Of a stretch of DNA of 64,000 bases, positions 11,752 through 23,103 are shown one piece after another. Under the pieces are notes generated by a model. That model ran no database searches, had not been told where the DNA came from, and saw only the letters and a program-made list of their open reading frames with translations. Source of the DNA: Breviolum minutum Mf 1.05b.01 (taxonomy: Eukaryota > Sar > Dinophyceae > Suessiales > Symbiodiniaceae); assembly GCA_000507305.1 (NCBI GenBank), contig DF239088.1, positions 62,001 to 126,000 on the forward strand, written 5' to 3'. Position 1 is the first letter of the stretch, and the number at the start of each line of letters is the position of its first letter. The position numbers and the translations under genes were made by a program.

Positions 11752-11867
11752 TTTGAAGAGGTGTGCCATGGACAATTCAAACATTTGTACTTGTTTCAGC
11801 ACACCCACAGTGCACTTGACAGTACACAATTTGTTTCCCACCATGAAATTCGGGGTTTTGCTTCACA

Positions 11868-12185
11868 TGTCCGGAGAATTTTGAGATGTTGTTAACGGCA
11901 GGATGGAGCACAGATTCGGGAGACTCCCACGCGTTCCAACGCGAAGAACTGTGGAAAGCGCATAAAATACAGGTTGATCATGGTTGATTGGGCGGGAGCT
12001 GACGGACTCACTGCTTCGCGGTTTGATGAAGCTTGATGGGATGCGATTCTGCCTGTTGACTCGTTGCCGATGTTGATTTGAGAGGCAACGCGTCAACATC
12101 TCTGAGAAGGTCACCACTTCCAGTGGCGAGGCCCCATGGATTGACAAGTTGATCTTGTCAAGATGGAGTGTAACATGTGCTTTCA
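11868..12185 (+). CDS. Two coding-like exons, unrecognised
   Basis: About 11878-11968 reads NFEMLLTAGWSTDSGDSHAF followed by QREELWKAHKIQ, with a possible GTTGAT donor. About 12080-12185 reads ERQRVNISEKVTTSSGEAPW then IDKLILSRWS. Both are on the + strand. A 142-codon antisense frame (11863-12291) has weaker, Ser/Pro-rich composition and was not adopted. No function can be given. Confidence 0.3.
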
Positions 12186-12261
12186 AGGCTTGCAGAAGAT
12201 CTAAGATAAGAATCCGTTTTTCTTTTGTATGTTTGCATCCGGTTGGAAGATCTTCTTGAAG

Positions 12262-14784
12262 ATGGCGGATGAGAAGAAAGGCCCAGAGCATTTTGCTGGG
12301 TGGAGCCTATGGGTGGAAAATGGAATGGTATTACTTGTAGTTCAAGGATAAAGCAATGGGAAAGTGACATTAGGATACATGACATTAGGTTCACTAGTCA
12401 TTATATATTGATGAAAACGTCAGGTTGGATCCCAGCAACCAAGCTCAACTCCAGCGTGGTGAAGATGGCGGGAACATGAGGGAACATGGGAATTTTAATG
12501 GATTTCACACTTTTGCTCCCGGTGTGTTGTTCCAGAAGATTCTTCCTAGATCTCTACTTTGGTAGGCTCCTTTTCAGCCTTTGGAGCAAAGCAGGCACGG
12601 GCAAAATGTGTGAGGCTTTCAAGCAACGGTCCATTGACAACCGAAAAAAATCGTTGCGCGTTACCAACCAGGGACTTTCTCTTTCAAAGAGTCAACCGGA
12701 AAACCTTATCGCAGATGCGTCCTGCTCTGCTCACGAAGGCCTCCAAACACGGGGTGCTCTAAGCCATGTCAGCCATGTCAGCCATGTCAGCCATATGGCG
12801 CCACGACCTCAGAAGTTTTTTTTTTTTTTTTTTTGAATTTCTAATTCTCTTTGCAGAATTCTCAGCTTTTGAAAGATTGGCTTCGAAGGGGCTTCCGGAC
12901 AGGCTGCGAACGGCGCTGCCGCCGGCCCGAACGGATACGGCGCCTACGGTGCCTACGCACCGCCGCAGAGTGGTTATGCTGCGTCGGCTGCTCAGAAAAG
13001 TCACGAAAGTCGAATCGATTTTTTTGAAAAACCGTTTGCAAAAAAAAGGTCTGGACTTGGCGATTCCTACTCCGGCTATGGTGCTCCTTACATGCCTGCA
13101 GCCCAGGAACAGTGCAAGACTAAATGACTCGCTTCATAATCTTTCAGGACTGAGACAACTTCAGATCAAACCAAACGTTTTTGGCCTCTTTTCTTAGTCT
13201 CAGAATCGTTGTGGTATTTCCCGGAAGTCTTTTGTCACCCAGCAAATATACGTGGCTCGTAACGAGTTTTCGGATACGACCTTTGGCGCTTTCCATTGCG
13301 CCTTCCTTTCTGAAACACCAAAGGTCAACCGGTTGCGGTGGCTGTGGGGGCTGTGGCGGTTATGGCGGTGGCTATGGCGGCGGCTGCCCGACTTACAGTG
13401 CCAATACAGCCGCGAACTTAGTCAGCCTGAAGTCAGCACCAACTGAGAAACAATAGATGAGAGTTCATGAAAGTTCTCAGTCAATGAGCATTGTTTCTTT
13501 ACGCACTAAACATGTACATGGCCAGATATGATCGCAACATGATTTGGACATGGGTTTTCCAGAATGAGCCTCCCATCAATTACCATCTAAGTTAGTTGAG
13601 GCGGGAGGTGATTTTGGAATTGGTGCCGCTGTGAATGCCTCAAAGTGGACGACGGAAAACATGTCAGGAAACGGAGTTGAACCGTTGAACCCTCTTGAAT
13701 CCTTGAACAATACTTTTGTAGCATTTGTATGACTTCATATTTTGGATGTATGGCATCATGGCATCATGGCATCATCATACCAAATACCAAATATTTCGAA
13801 ATATTTGATGTATCCAGATCACGGCGTGAAGGTGGCCATGATTCAAATTCTGAGGCCCCCATGGCTGCTCCCATGTCTGCGCCCATGGCTGCTCCCATGG
13901 CTTCTATGGCTGCTCCCATGGCTTCTCCCTACATTGGTGCTCAATCTGGCGGTGATTTCGGACTTGGAGCACCTGCACCTGCACCGGTCTGTGGCCGAGT
14001 AGCCGAGATGATACTGAGACCTTGAGAGAAGTGACTGTGAGAGATTGAGGCTGGTGACTTTGGATGTGGCGCTGGTTGCTCAGAAAGGGATGGATTTGGA
14101 TAGATAGTCAGATAGTGAGTGCAATGTCAATGGATAGTGGATGCTTTCTTTTGCGGAAGTGGTTGAATTGATGCTAGTTGATTTTGACACCGTCGAGTGC
14201 TACAGCGGTTACAGTGTCGAGTCAAAGCCATGATCCAAGACATTGTTTTCAATGAGACAATGACAGAGATGACCGCCGGCAAGTCGTGTTTCATAAAGGC
14301 CGCTGGATGTGGCTATGCGCCGCAAGGAACCCAGTCACAAGCCACGAAGTGAGGAAGTGAGGAAGTGACGAAGTGTGCAGGGTGGATCCTCAGTGACCCA
14401 TTTTCTCAGGCCTGCCGGAGTAGGGAAGCCAAGAGACTTGTGCGGGCAGCATCGCATTGAATAAGTTTGAGAGCTAGTATTGTATGAAGGAACTTGGCAC
14501 TCCAGCATTTGCTACCCACTACTTACCTTCTCATATTTGGTCAGGGTTGAGACGGTTGAGAGGGTTGAGACGGTCGAGATTCCTTTTGATCAAAAGCATC
14601 AAAAAAAGCAACAAGGCCACAGAATCTTCAACTTAATGTTGTTTGTTAGATGGAACATTTGGAACACACATGCACTTTTTTGAACACTTGAAACGCTTCA
14701 GTGACCCATGTTGTGTTCACCAGGGCTGGCACAACGGCTGCCCCGCAGGATTCAGGTGAAGCCAAAGAGGCGCAGCAATTGTGA
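12262..14784 (+). CDS. Low-complexity Gly/Ala/Pro/Met/Tyr-rich protein, multi-exon
   Basis: The ATG at 12262 opens MADEKKGPEHFAGWSLWVEN, with a donor at about 12328. Downstream exons include ~12425- (RLDPSNQAQLQRGEDGG), ~12892- (Ala/Gly/Tyr-rich; NGYGAYGAYAPPQSGYAA), ~13050- (SGLGDSYSGYGAPYMPAAQE), ~13322- (Gly/Cys run), ~13601- (AGGDFGIGAAVNASK), ~13832- (repeated M-A-A-P, then SGGDFGLGAPAPAP), ~14047- (AGDFGCGAGCS), ~14317- (AAGCGYAPQGTQSQATK) and a last exon ~14724-14784 (AGTTAAPQDSGEAKEAQQL, TGA). At least three exons carry a G-D-F-G-x-G-A core. No enzyme domain is visible. The composition resembles disordered, possibly condensate-forming or surface proteins (inference). Exon joins are provisional. 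Confidence 0.5.
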
Positions 14785-15011
14785 AACGTTGACGTTGAAA
14801 GGTTATTTGATTTGATAACTATGATATTGATATGATATTGATATATTCATCACATGATTAGCTTCTGATCTTCTGATCCCTTCTGATCCCAAATTTTCTG
14901 TATTTTTTCTAAATCTGTTTCGTTCTTTCTGAAATCTGCGAGATATGGGATTTGCTGGTCTAACATGCCAACAATGTGTCGCTTTGATGTCACTTTGTGT
15001 CACCCATGGTG

Positions 15012-15062
15012 GCTTCTTGGTGTCACTTATGTGTCACTTATGTGTCATTTATGTGTCACCTG
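15012..15062 (+). repeat. 13-bp tandem repeat
   Basis: Four diverged copies of a CACTTATGTGTCA-type unit. Confidence 0.6.
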
Positions 15063-15331
15063 TGGTTCCTACAAATTTTGGAGTCTCAAGATGTTTCAAG
15101 ACATAAGATGTCCTATTAGCATCCGTTAGCATCAGCCTATTGAGTCGAGTCTTGAGTCTTTGGGTTGCTTGTCCTGTGCAATTTGCTTTGGTCCTTCCTG
15201 CTGAACTCCCTATATCTACGTAATCTTGCTTTGCTTGAGCTGATTTGAATCTGTGTTGAAAGTTTACTTCACGTCAAATATTTTATTCCACAAACTGCCC
15301 CAGACTTTTCTCAGCGTTGCTTTCTTTGCAG

Positions 15332-15577
15332 TTCAAGATGAAGATTTGTGTGGAATTTATGTGGACTCATGTCTTTGATGAAAAAACCGCTGCGTTTGAT
15401 TGCAGGTCTAGACGCAGAAGCCTTGACGAGGTTGAGATTGAAATTGATCCGCACACAGTGAGCGGAGTCGGCGGTGCAGTTCCAAACGATGAAAAACTGA
15501 AATCGTGCCATCTACATAGCATTGCTCATTTGGTCAACCATCGAAGGATGCGCCCTGCTTGGAACTGCGATGGTTAA
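15332..15577 (+). CDS. Single-frame coding segment, unrecognised
   Basis: After TTTGCAG at 15331 an open frame reads FKMKICVEFMWTHVFDEKTA, then RRRSLDEVEIEIDPHTVSG, ending at a TAA at 15575-15577. A later exon-like segment (15650-15729, LGRFVLFERADSARQDPMDA, TGA 15727-15729) and another (~15995-16093, SIEGTWLKGQMNAFNFTAQD, TAG 16091-16093) may be exons of neighbouring or overlapping gene models. No family is recognised. Confidence 0.4.
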   Translation, partial: FKMKICVEFMWTHVFDEKTAAFDCRSRRRSLDEVEIEIDPHTVSGVGGAVPNDEKLKSCHLHSIAHLVNHRRMRPAWNCDG

Positions 15578-16166
15578 CGCATGTTAATGTTCTTTATTCT
15601 TTTGCTTGCAAGCAAACCGCGAAACCGTGAAAGCGTGAAACCTTGGGTCGGTTCGTGCTGTTTGAACGTGCCGATTCAGCAAGACAAGATCCGATGGATG
15701 CCAAGCACCTATCGTGGCCCACCAAATGAACATTGATTTTGCAATCAAAAAAACTTCACAAAACGACCGAGCTTTCTAATTTTGGAAATTGCAACAGCTA
15801 GCAACTGTATTTCATGGCCAGTGAAGCTTTAGGGTTTCCTTCAACATCCTTCATGAATCATTCTAGCTCTTCTATCTACAACCTTCTCGGCATTTCTGTC
15901 AGAGTTTATGTGTTCTTTTTCCACAGTTTTTCAACGATTCAAGCTGAAACCTACGCATCGTTGCCTGGCTTCTGCAACATGCCGTGTTTCCATCGAAGGC
16001 ACCTGGCTCAAAGGTCAGATGAATGCCTTCAACTTCACAGCACAAGATATGGGAAGTCCAGAAATCTATGAACTTTCACACATGTTGACCTAGCCAACCT
16101 TGGTAATGGCGGGAATAGCTGAAGACAATGCCCAACTGTGTATTTGGTAGCCTTGTTTACCATATT

Positions 16167-16675
16167 TCAATATATTTCATACATCTTACTAGATCTATCT
16201 ATACCTTGTTCTATATTTGAATGATTCCAAAATCCCATCATGAATACTGGATACTTGCAAGTCTTAACGCCATCTGAAACTTTTGGATGTTGCAACATGT
16301 TCTCAAAGACTATTGCCAAAGACTTGAAGACCTTCCCCTTGACTTCTTTTCGAAGCCTTGGCGTAGCGCTTCTGTTTTGACAGCCTTTTGAGCCATGTCG
16401 AGCTGACTTTGTGTCGTGAGACATGGCGCTGCTGACGGTGCCCCAAACAGTCCAAAATGACACAGGTGAAAATTACCCAAGAATTGAGCTTTGAGCTCTT
16501 TACAATCGACTTGCTTACTTCCTTTGTGAGAGATGTACAGCAAACCTGGATACTTCATGATATCAAGAAAACATGGTGGAATGCAGCCGAGATAACTTGA
16601 TTTCTGCCAGGAGACCATCCAGGAGATGGTCTTCCATGATTGCTCTCCATCGTTGCATCCGCTGATCAGGTGCAT
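16167..16675 (-). CDS. Possible minus-strand coding region, weak
   Basis: All three minus-strand frames are open over parts of this stretch (a 121-codon frame at 16310-16675 and a 98-codon frame at 16167-16463). The second reads MSHDTKSARHGSKGCQNRSA and later LRKEVKGKVFKSLAIVFENM, which is protein-like. Plus-strand frames are also partly open. No domain is recognised and no clear splice pattern was found, so this is a candidate only. Confidence 0.2.
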
Positions 16676-17130
16676 GGAGAGTTCACTGATAGTTCACTGA
16701 GCCATTGAGACCAAGTGAGGCCACAGCCAAGGCAAGAAATGACATAAAATGACTTGCTTGGAACCTTTGGTAGGCGAAGCAATGGTTTCTCTGGGCTTTG
16801 CAAGGCGAGGGAGTCCACAGCTTGACGAAGAAAAAAAAAGGGGACTAGGCAGCAGGCACATATGGCTCCATATGGCTCGAAGCTGGTAGACATGAGAAGG
16901 CATGTTTCAGTATTCGCCTAGTTGTCAGTGCATGTCAGTGCTATTCGCTATGCTATTCGCTACATACGTTGCTGTATGCTGTATTTGGTGGAGGACATAC
17001 TGGAGATGCTGAAGAAAGCTCCTTCTGGAGGAATATTGTGTCGGTCGCCAATGTGGAATCGTTGCAAGCCTTTTTTGTGCTTGGACTATGTCACAGAGAT
17101 CGTTTTTGTGCGAAGGACATTCCTCCAGTT

Positions 17131-17276
17131 CGCAGAAGACAGGTTTGCCGGAGGGATGGATCTTTGAAGTCATGCAGAGAGAAGAACTTTGCACATCAGC
17201 CAAAAGAAGATTCAAGATCGTCGGTGTCAATGAAGTGTCAATAGACGTGGTGTTAGAGGAGTGTGTTCTTTTCTAG
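17131..17276 (+). CDS. Terminal exon, unrecognised
   Basis: After CGCAGAAG, a frame reads TGLPEGWIFEVMQREELCTS then RRFKIVGVNEVSIDVVLEEC, ending at a TAG at 17274-17276. The upstream frame 16969-17130 is open and may be exon or intron. No domain is recognised. Confidence 0.4.
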
Positions 17277-17628
17277 ACAGCCTGATCAGGTTCAGAAGCG
17301 CTTGAAGAGCCCCAAGAACTTGTAGTTCTGACCTCAAAGCTGAGTTTAATTCCGAAGATAGCACCTGACGGTCTGACGGTCTGACAGTAGACCTTTTTTC
17401 ATTCAAAGGTAAGCTGTTGAGTATTGGAATCTGTTTTGTTCAAGCAACAGCTGCACGTGAAAGATCATTGATAGCAGGAAAGGCACACACGACAGCCATA
17501 TAGGTCATCATTTGATCAATCAATTCCATGTAGTCAATGAGTATAAGTTAAGTCAACCAGGCCCATATGAATTGGAAATTCGAAGATATCTTTTCAGCGC
17601 CCTGGATCCAGATGACCTTTGCCTTCGT

Positions 17629-18102
17629 TGCCTCAGGAATTGGGAGAGCAAGCCTTGGATCTAGAAGAATTGGAGGAAATTTGTCCCTGGGAGAAGACCT
17701 TTTTGAAAAGGTCCCAATCTTCAAGGATCAATTTCATTCAATTTCTCATTTTATCTCAGACTCATCACATTGCAACATGTCAACTGCAAGGACAGCATGC
17801 AGCAGAAATGGCCCAACCGGGACGAGAGAAGTGCTGCCTACCAAAAGCCAGAAACTGAATCGCAGCGGAAGAAATGCAATGTAGACACTCCAGCAACAAA
17901 TCCAAGAACATGGCAGCAAAAAGCTAAGATACAATTGTCTTTCCAGGAACATTTTTGTGTATTTTTGTTGCCTTGTGTCGGACCAGTGTTTTGCAAGGCT
18001 GGTGCAGAGTGGCGTTCGTTCCCCTCAGGCAGGTCCAACCAACCGATGAAGATGCTCCAGCTGTTGCTGCATTAGCAGTATTAGCAGGGATGATTCCACT
18101 GG
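17629..18102 (+). CDS. Unrecognised gene with acidic segment and a hydrophobic exon
   Basis: Exon ~17637-17710 reads ELGEQALDLEELEEICPWEK. An exon follows the acceptor TTATCTCAG at about 17760. A further exon from ~17998 reads WCRVAFVPLRQVQPTDEDAP then AVAALAVLAGMIPL, ending at CTG|GTATG at about 18102. The end of the last segment could start a membrane helix. A later exon near 18440-18623 (ALLTALQDRSSGKRLGLPWQ, or an overlapping frame) may belong here. No family is recognised. Confidence 0.35.
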
Positions 18103-18735
18103 TATGAAAAAGTATTTAGAAATATGCTAAAATCTCATGACATCTTATGAAAGCATGGCATTGAATCTTTTGGAGACGCCTCTCCCAGTTATTTTCAGTC
18201 TACGTACTTCAGGTGAAACATGCATCAGCTGCTTAACTACATTCAATCAAGTTTGAAAGGTGATCATCTCTAGAATTTGGTAAAGTTTCAATTTGACACA
18301 AATTCAAAACATATTCATGTTACATATTAATATCTAATATTATCTACATCTATAAACCTATATTAGTATTGAGACTACTTTGGTATTTTGACTAATTAGA
18401 CTATAGATTTTCCAAGAGTAAGGGACTGCTGCAGGCTTTATTGACAGCACTCCAAGATCGATCCAGTGGGAAGCGCCTTGGATTGCCTTGGCAAGTTGCT
18501 AAAACTGTTAGGCTGCGTTGGTCTCGTGTTTTTGATCGGCGAGTTTGGCCGAGGTGTCGCTTAAATCAGATCCTCGAGGAGGGTGGCTGCAAAGCATTGA
18601 AGGAGCGGACGAGCGGACCGTAATTAGTCGTTGAAAAATGGGTTTTTCATCACTTTTTCCATCACTTTTTCTTTCAAAAACATAAAAATATATAGAAAGA
18701 TTCATTGCAAGAGATTTGAATCATGGCATTTGCAG

Positions 18736-19212
18736 GTTGGAAGCTGTTTGAGAAATTGTTAGCACATCTCAGCCAGGGTGATGCCGTCACATCTCTAGCA
18801 GAGCAGCTCGAGGTCAAGATACAGAGTTGTCGAATGTTGACCTTCAAATCCATGGAAATCCAACATAAAAAACACTTACATCTAACTCAACATATACACT
18901 TACAATCACTTGCATCTAACTTACACATACTATCATACCCTAACTTACATCCGGTTTCTTGTGTTTGCAAGGTACGTGCCCGACAACGGATCGAAGTGTC
19001 CATTGAGGGACCCCAACCAGTGCTGATTACAGCGAAAATCTCAGCATGGAAGATTTCAATTAACAGTAGACTCAGACTCAGTAGACTCAGTCGTGGAAAG
19101 ACTTTGTGGCAGTCATGTTTCGCCTGAATTGGAGGCTCCTCACAACATCTATTTGAGAAGAGATGGTCAACCACCTCATGTCATGGAGGACTGTTTCCCT
19201 TTGCGAGACTGA
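18736..19212 (+). CDS. Unrecognised gene, three exons
   Basis: Exon from ~18737, after ATTTGCAG, reads GWKLFEKLLAHLSQGDAVTS then LAEQLEVKIQSC. A middle exon starts after TTGCAAG at about 18971, with more than one frame open. The last exon, ~19094-19212, reads VVERLCGSHVSPELEAPHNI then RRDGQPPHVMEDCFPLRD, ending in a TGA at 19210-19212. No domain is recognised. Confidence 0.4.
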
Positions 19213-19669
19213 AGAACTAGTTCACCATGCTACATCATCCCCATGATCCGACACGCACCTCCCCGCACCAAGATCGTAATGTTCTTACTATGCGTGTCAT
19301 CACCAGCGACTGAAATTCCCTCATCCACAATGGCCAAAAGTTTGATAAAGTTTGTACAAAGCATCTACATCATCAGCAGCATACTGAAGGCCTTTTCTTC
19401 ATTCACCCGCTGAGCTGCGAAGCAACTTTGTTTTTTTTGTGCCGTTTCTTTTGCCATTTGCTTTGTTTGGATTGAACACCATGCCCTGTGGAAAGGCGTT
19501 TGAGACCACTTGGACTATGTGAATACAGTATTTGCAAATAGAACAAATGTCAACTCAAGACCTCAAGACTCTAGACATTGAATAGCTTCTGGCAAGAGCT
19601 TTCCTTTGCTGTTTGGAGGAGTATACTACTCTCATCGCTCAACGCTTGGCACGACAGCTTCGTGGGGAT

Positions 19670-19756
19670 CCATGGATGCTCCTGGATGCTGTTGGGTTGC
19701 TCCTGGATGCTGTTGGTTGGTCCTGGATGCTGTTGGTTGGTCCTGGTTGGTCCTTG
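19670..19756 (+). repeat. Tandem repeat, ~20-bp unit
   Basis: Four diverged tandem copies of a unit close to TCCTGGATGCTGTTGGTTGG. All frames through it are open, which creates three overlapping spurious ORFs of 80-96 codons on both strands. Confidence 0.7.
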
Positions 19757-20009
19757 GTCCTACTCCTTGCTTCTCAATTTCACGGGAGGTGGCACCTGTT
19801 TGTCCTGGAGCCGTGCAGAGCAGAAGAGGCGGGCCTTGCATTGCACGGAAGCTCCGTAAGATTTGAGTTTCCAAACCTTTGGAAATTTCATGGTGTTAAT
19901 TAATTGAAAATTGTTTTTTATTCAAGAATTGAAGAGTTTTCAATTTGTGAATGTTTCTTTTGCTAAACAAATTTGTGGAGTAGTCATCGTGGTCCTGGTT
20001 TTGCCGACT

Positions 20010-20111
20010 TTCTGTAGTTGGATGTTGGATGTCAGTGCTGACGTGTGGATGGTAGACTTGTGGCGCGAGGTCCGAGCTGCACTGGTGCCTGGCGAGAGTG
20101 CAGTGTGGTGA
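20010..20111 (+). CDS. Terminal exon, unrecognised
   Basis: After CTTTCTGTAG a frame reads LDVSADVWMVDLWREVRAAL then VPGESAVW and stops at a TGA (20109-20111). Composition is strongly protein-like. It precedes the hydrolase-like exons but no join was found. Confidence 0.35.
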   Translation, partial: FCSWMLDVSADVWMVDLWREVRAALVPGESAVW

Positions 20112-20264
20112 GGCAGATTTCAGCATTTCTGTCGATTTCTGACTTTGGACCCTTTGATTCCTCAAAATCATTCTTGGATTTAAGATGTTTTCAAGATGTT
20201 TTTAAAAGTCATTTCAGTCGTTGCAAAAAAACTCTTCTGACGTGCCTCTAAACGCATTCAGACA

Positions 20265-22140
20265 TTGCAGGCTGGTGATTTCAGCAGCTTTCTTAGTTCC
20301 AACAGAGATCCGCTCTGGCCTCAGACATGTTGTCACGTTATGTCACGTTGTCACTTCTCCCAAGTTGTGCAGGAACTATTTGCACACCGAAGAAGTGGTG
20401 CAAAATCCATGGTTTCGTCAAATGGCTCGGTGCAACATCTCAGCTTTCAGTGGTTTAACCGTTTTAACCATGTTGAAGCGCTTCAATCGGATTGTCTCGA
20501 GGCTGGCGGACCAATGGCGACACACCAAGGACAGCCCTTCCAACAGCAGCGTACAGCCACCATGCCATGCAGATCCATGCCATGCACCCGCGAGGAAGGA
20601 GGCATTCGTCCCACGCTGCATATTGACGTCCACGGCTGCCGTGATCCGTTGGAGCCTCCAGAGATTACTCCCGGGCACGATGCGAATGGGTGTTTCTGGG
20701 TTTGTCATGGTTTATCCATGTTTATCCTGATGAAAAGTCCGGCACTTTTTTCAACCTTCGTAGAATATTAAGCAATATTGATGTTTTGAAGTGGAGTGTG
20801 TATAGAGTGTTCAGGTATGAAAAGTGTGTAAAACGTGCTGAGTCCATGAGGCCAGCAACACCGTCACACCTTACAGTGGGCTTGGCAGCCATGAACCAGG
20901 AGGCAGTCTTCAGCTGTCTTTGGGATCTTTGGGATCTATATGCGTGATTCAAACACTTGGAACGCCTGCAGGTTACCATGGGGCGAAGCCCTTTGTCTCC
21001 AGCTCGTTTGGAAAGCTTCGCACAGGCTTTGCAGGCCTATTGGATTTGGGATTTGACCCCGACCCAAAGACATGATTATATCGTATAATATCCAACTCCA
21101 AAAAAAGGAGTATTATTTTCAAGATTTCCTTGACCGTTTTCCAGAAGTTTCCGCCTTTTACATTTTTGCACAAAACGTTCCAATGCTTTGTCATGTCATA
21201 ATTTGGTCCAACGTTGTCGAATGCCACAGAGGCCGAGCTGAACACTGTGCTGGGCAATATCGATTTGAAGCCGAGGACAAAGCATTCCATGAACTTTTCT
21301 TGGTAGCATGAATTTGATTTAAGTGTATTTCAATGCATTTCAACTTTCAACAACTTCTTTTAGATTGAACATCTGAATGTGCTTCTAACCTTTGATGATG
21401 CAACATCATACAACTCAGCATTTGCAGGGCTTTGCTAGTCCGGGTGCTTCTGCAATCAGGCGGAGCCTTTGTCAAACTGAAACGCCAACAAAATCAGGGA
21501 GGATTCTAAAATCTGTAGCTCCAGAGATGCAGTAAACTCTATCTATCTTTAAGAAGTGATTTTTGTATGATTTTGTGAGTTGAATATGGTTGAATGTTTT
21601 CGTCCAGGTGTGGAACGACTGTCTGGGGCTTGGCCTGCTGAGGATTGACCTGGGGGTTCTTGGATTCTTCAGTGTGCCAAGGGTAGCATGATAAGACAGA
21701 GAAACCGACTCAATATCTTGTCCAACCAAATTGATCCGTGATATTCTGTGACTATTTTCCCCAGTGCTTCATAGCTTTGGTATCCGGTGCTGGTCAAATC
21801 TGTGTCAGGAGCAGCGGCTCACACAGTCCCAGCAGGCCTAGTGGAAGACCCAAATGTGACTCCTTCATTTTTGCAGCTATGAAAACGCAAAAGTGGCATA
21901 AATATGCATAAATGGCATGTTGGAACAATTTCTGGTGGCATCTTTAGCAGGCGATGGCTTTTGCTGGATTCACGCACTCATGCCAACTGGAGCTGTCGAA
22001 GGTGGAGTTGTTGCGTTGTGGCAAGTAGAAGTGCTTGATGCGTCAAATCGATTTGACATGATTTGACCATCCAAACTGTCCAACAAACTTTCGAAGAGGC
22101 ACTCCGGAAGGCTTTGAGCCGTGATGAGGCATGCTGTTGC
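20265..22140 (+). CDS. Putative hydrolase-like protein with HIDVHGCRDP motif, multi-exon
   Basis: Exons are picked by composition and resemblance to a dinoflagellate protein family I recall, not by a search: ~20265-20700 (contains PTLHIDVHGCRDPLEPPE), ~20858-20930 (TPSHLTVGLAAMNQEAVF), ~20972- (RSPLSPARLESFAQALQ), ~21215-21300 (LSNATEAELNTVLGNIDLK), ~21430- (ALLVRVLLQSGGAF or an overlapping frame), ~21960-22029 (AMAFAGFTHSCQLELSKVEL) and ~22085-22130 (TFEEALRKALSRDE). The D-x-H-G motif and the later T-H-S-C-Q-L-E-L segment resemble N-formylglutamate amidohydrolase-type metallohydrolases, but this assignment is tentative. A further exon at 22232-22281 (AGTARLGRAVTKVPGSD, ending CAG|GTGAAC) may belong to this or the next gene. 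A competing 169-codon frame overlaps the first exon and was rejected. Confidence 0.4.
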
Positions 22141-22830
22141 GTGTGTTGAGAGATGGTAACTTTGAAGTCAGGAACAGACTCCACGATACTCCACGAAATT
22201 TCAGAAATTTTCAATGACGTCTTTCCCAGGCCGGTACGGCTCGTTTAGGTCGTGCAGTGACCAAGGTGCCTGGCTCAGACAGGTGAACCAAGTAGTTCCA
22301 TCAACAGAAGATTTTAGAATGCCTTATAGAAATTGATGAAATTGACATGATTTTCAAGAGATAAACATAGATAAACCAGATATGCATTCTGAATATCTCT
22401 CAAATGACATTTTATTGCATTTGACTAGACAGATCAGAGGACGTTTTTTTCCGCATCAGATATATAAATACATTACTAGTACACACACACACACATAAAC
22501 CTCACTACAACGAGTTCTCCATGTTGTAATTTTGTACTGCTGTGAATTCTCTGCTGTTGACCTTCACCAGGCCTGGGCGATTTGCTGTCGAAGTGACTCC
22601 CTACCTGTGCTGTCGGAGCCCCACGTGGACGCCGTGCCGTGCATCCGTGGGCGGGGGGTTGCGACGGGGTCGCAACGGCTGAGGCGGTCTCCAAGCATCA
22701 GCGCTGCAGGTCCAGGGCCAAGACTTGATGATGATTTTAGAAACCTCCAATTCAATAGTGTTTGAGAATGTTTGACTTGATAAAAGTACTGGAGTTAAGC
22801 AGGTGTTAGGTGAGATTTCTTTGCCAAATC

Positions 22831-23103
22831 ATGAAGTTCTTCCCAACTGTTTTGGTTGTCGTTGGCTGCAACCCTATGTCCAACCTTTTTTGTTGTTGCA
22901 CAGGCGCAAAGACCAAAGACGACATGCAAACCGGAGAAGAAAAAGAATTCCCAGAGCCTGGCGCAGTTGCCCCAGATTTCAGACGTGTCAAGGATTTTCC
23001 GAGCCACACGTGTTATGAATTTGTTACTGCAAGTGCTGCTCTTTCCAAGGGGAACCAGAGACCAGGGAGCGGCACCCGCAAGAGGCTGGAATGGGAAGTG
23101 TAG
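22831..23103 (+). CDS. Short protein with signal-peptide-like N terminus
   Basis: An ATG at 22831 reads MKFFPTVLVVVGCNPMSN and a Cys cluster, then a hydrophilic, acidic stretch (KDDMQTGEEKEFPEPGAVAP). The frame can run to a TAG at 23101-23103 or be spliced at about 22981. The first 15 residues would suit a signal or membrane anchor. No family is recognised. A separate short exon at 23325-23391 (EGAADLSTLAAECLMELVKS) may be downstream coding sequence. Confidence 0.35.
   Translation: MKFFPTVLVVVGCNPMSNLFCCCTGAKTKDDMQTGEEKEFPEPGAVAPDFRRVKDFPSHTCYEFVTASAALSKGNQRPGSGTRKRLEWEV

Noticed and set aside
20221..20730. 169-codon ORF overlapping the hydrolase-like exon
   Set aside because: The alternative frame carries the HIDVHGCRDP motif and links to PSHLTVG, so this one is taken as a shadow.
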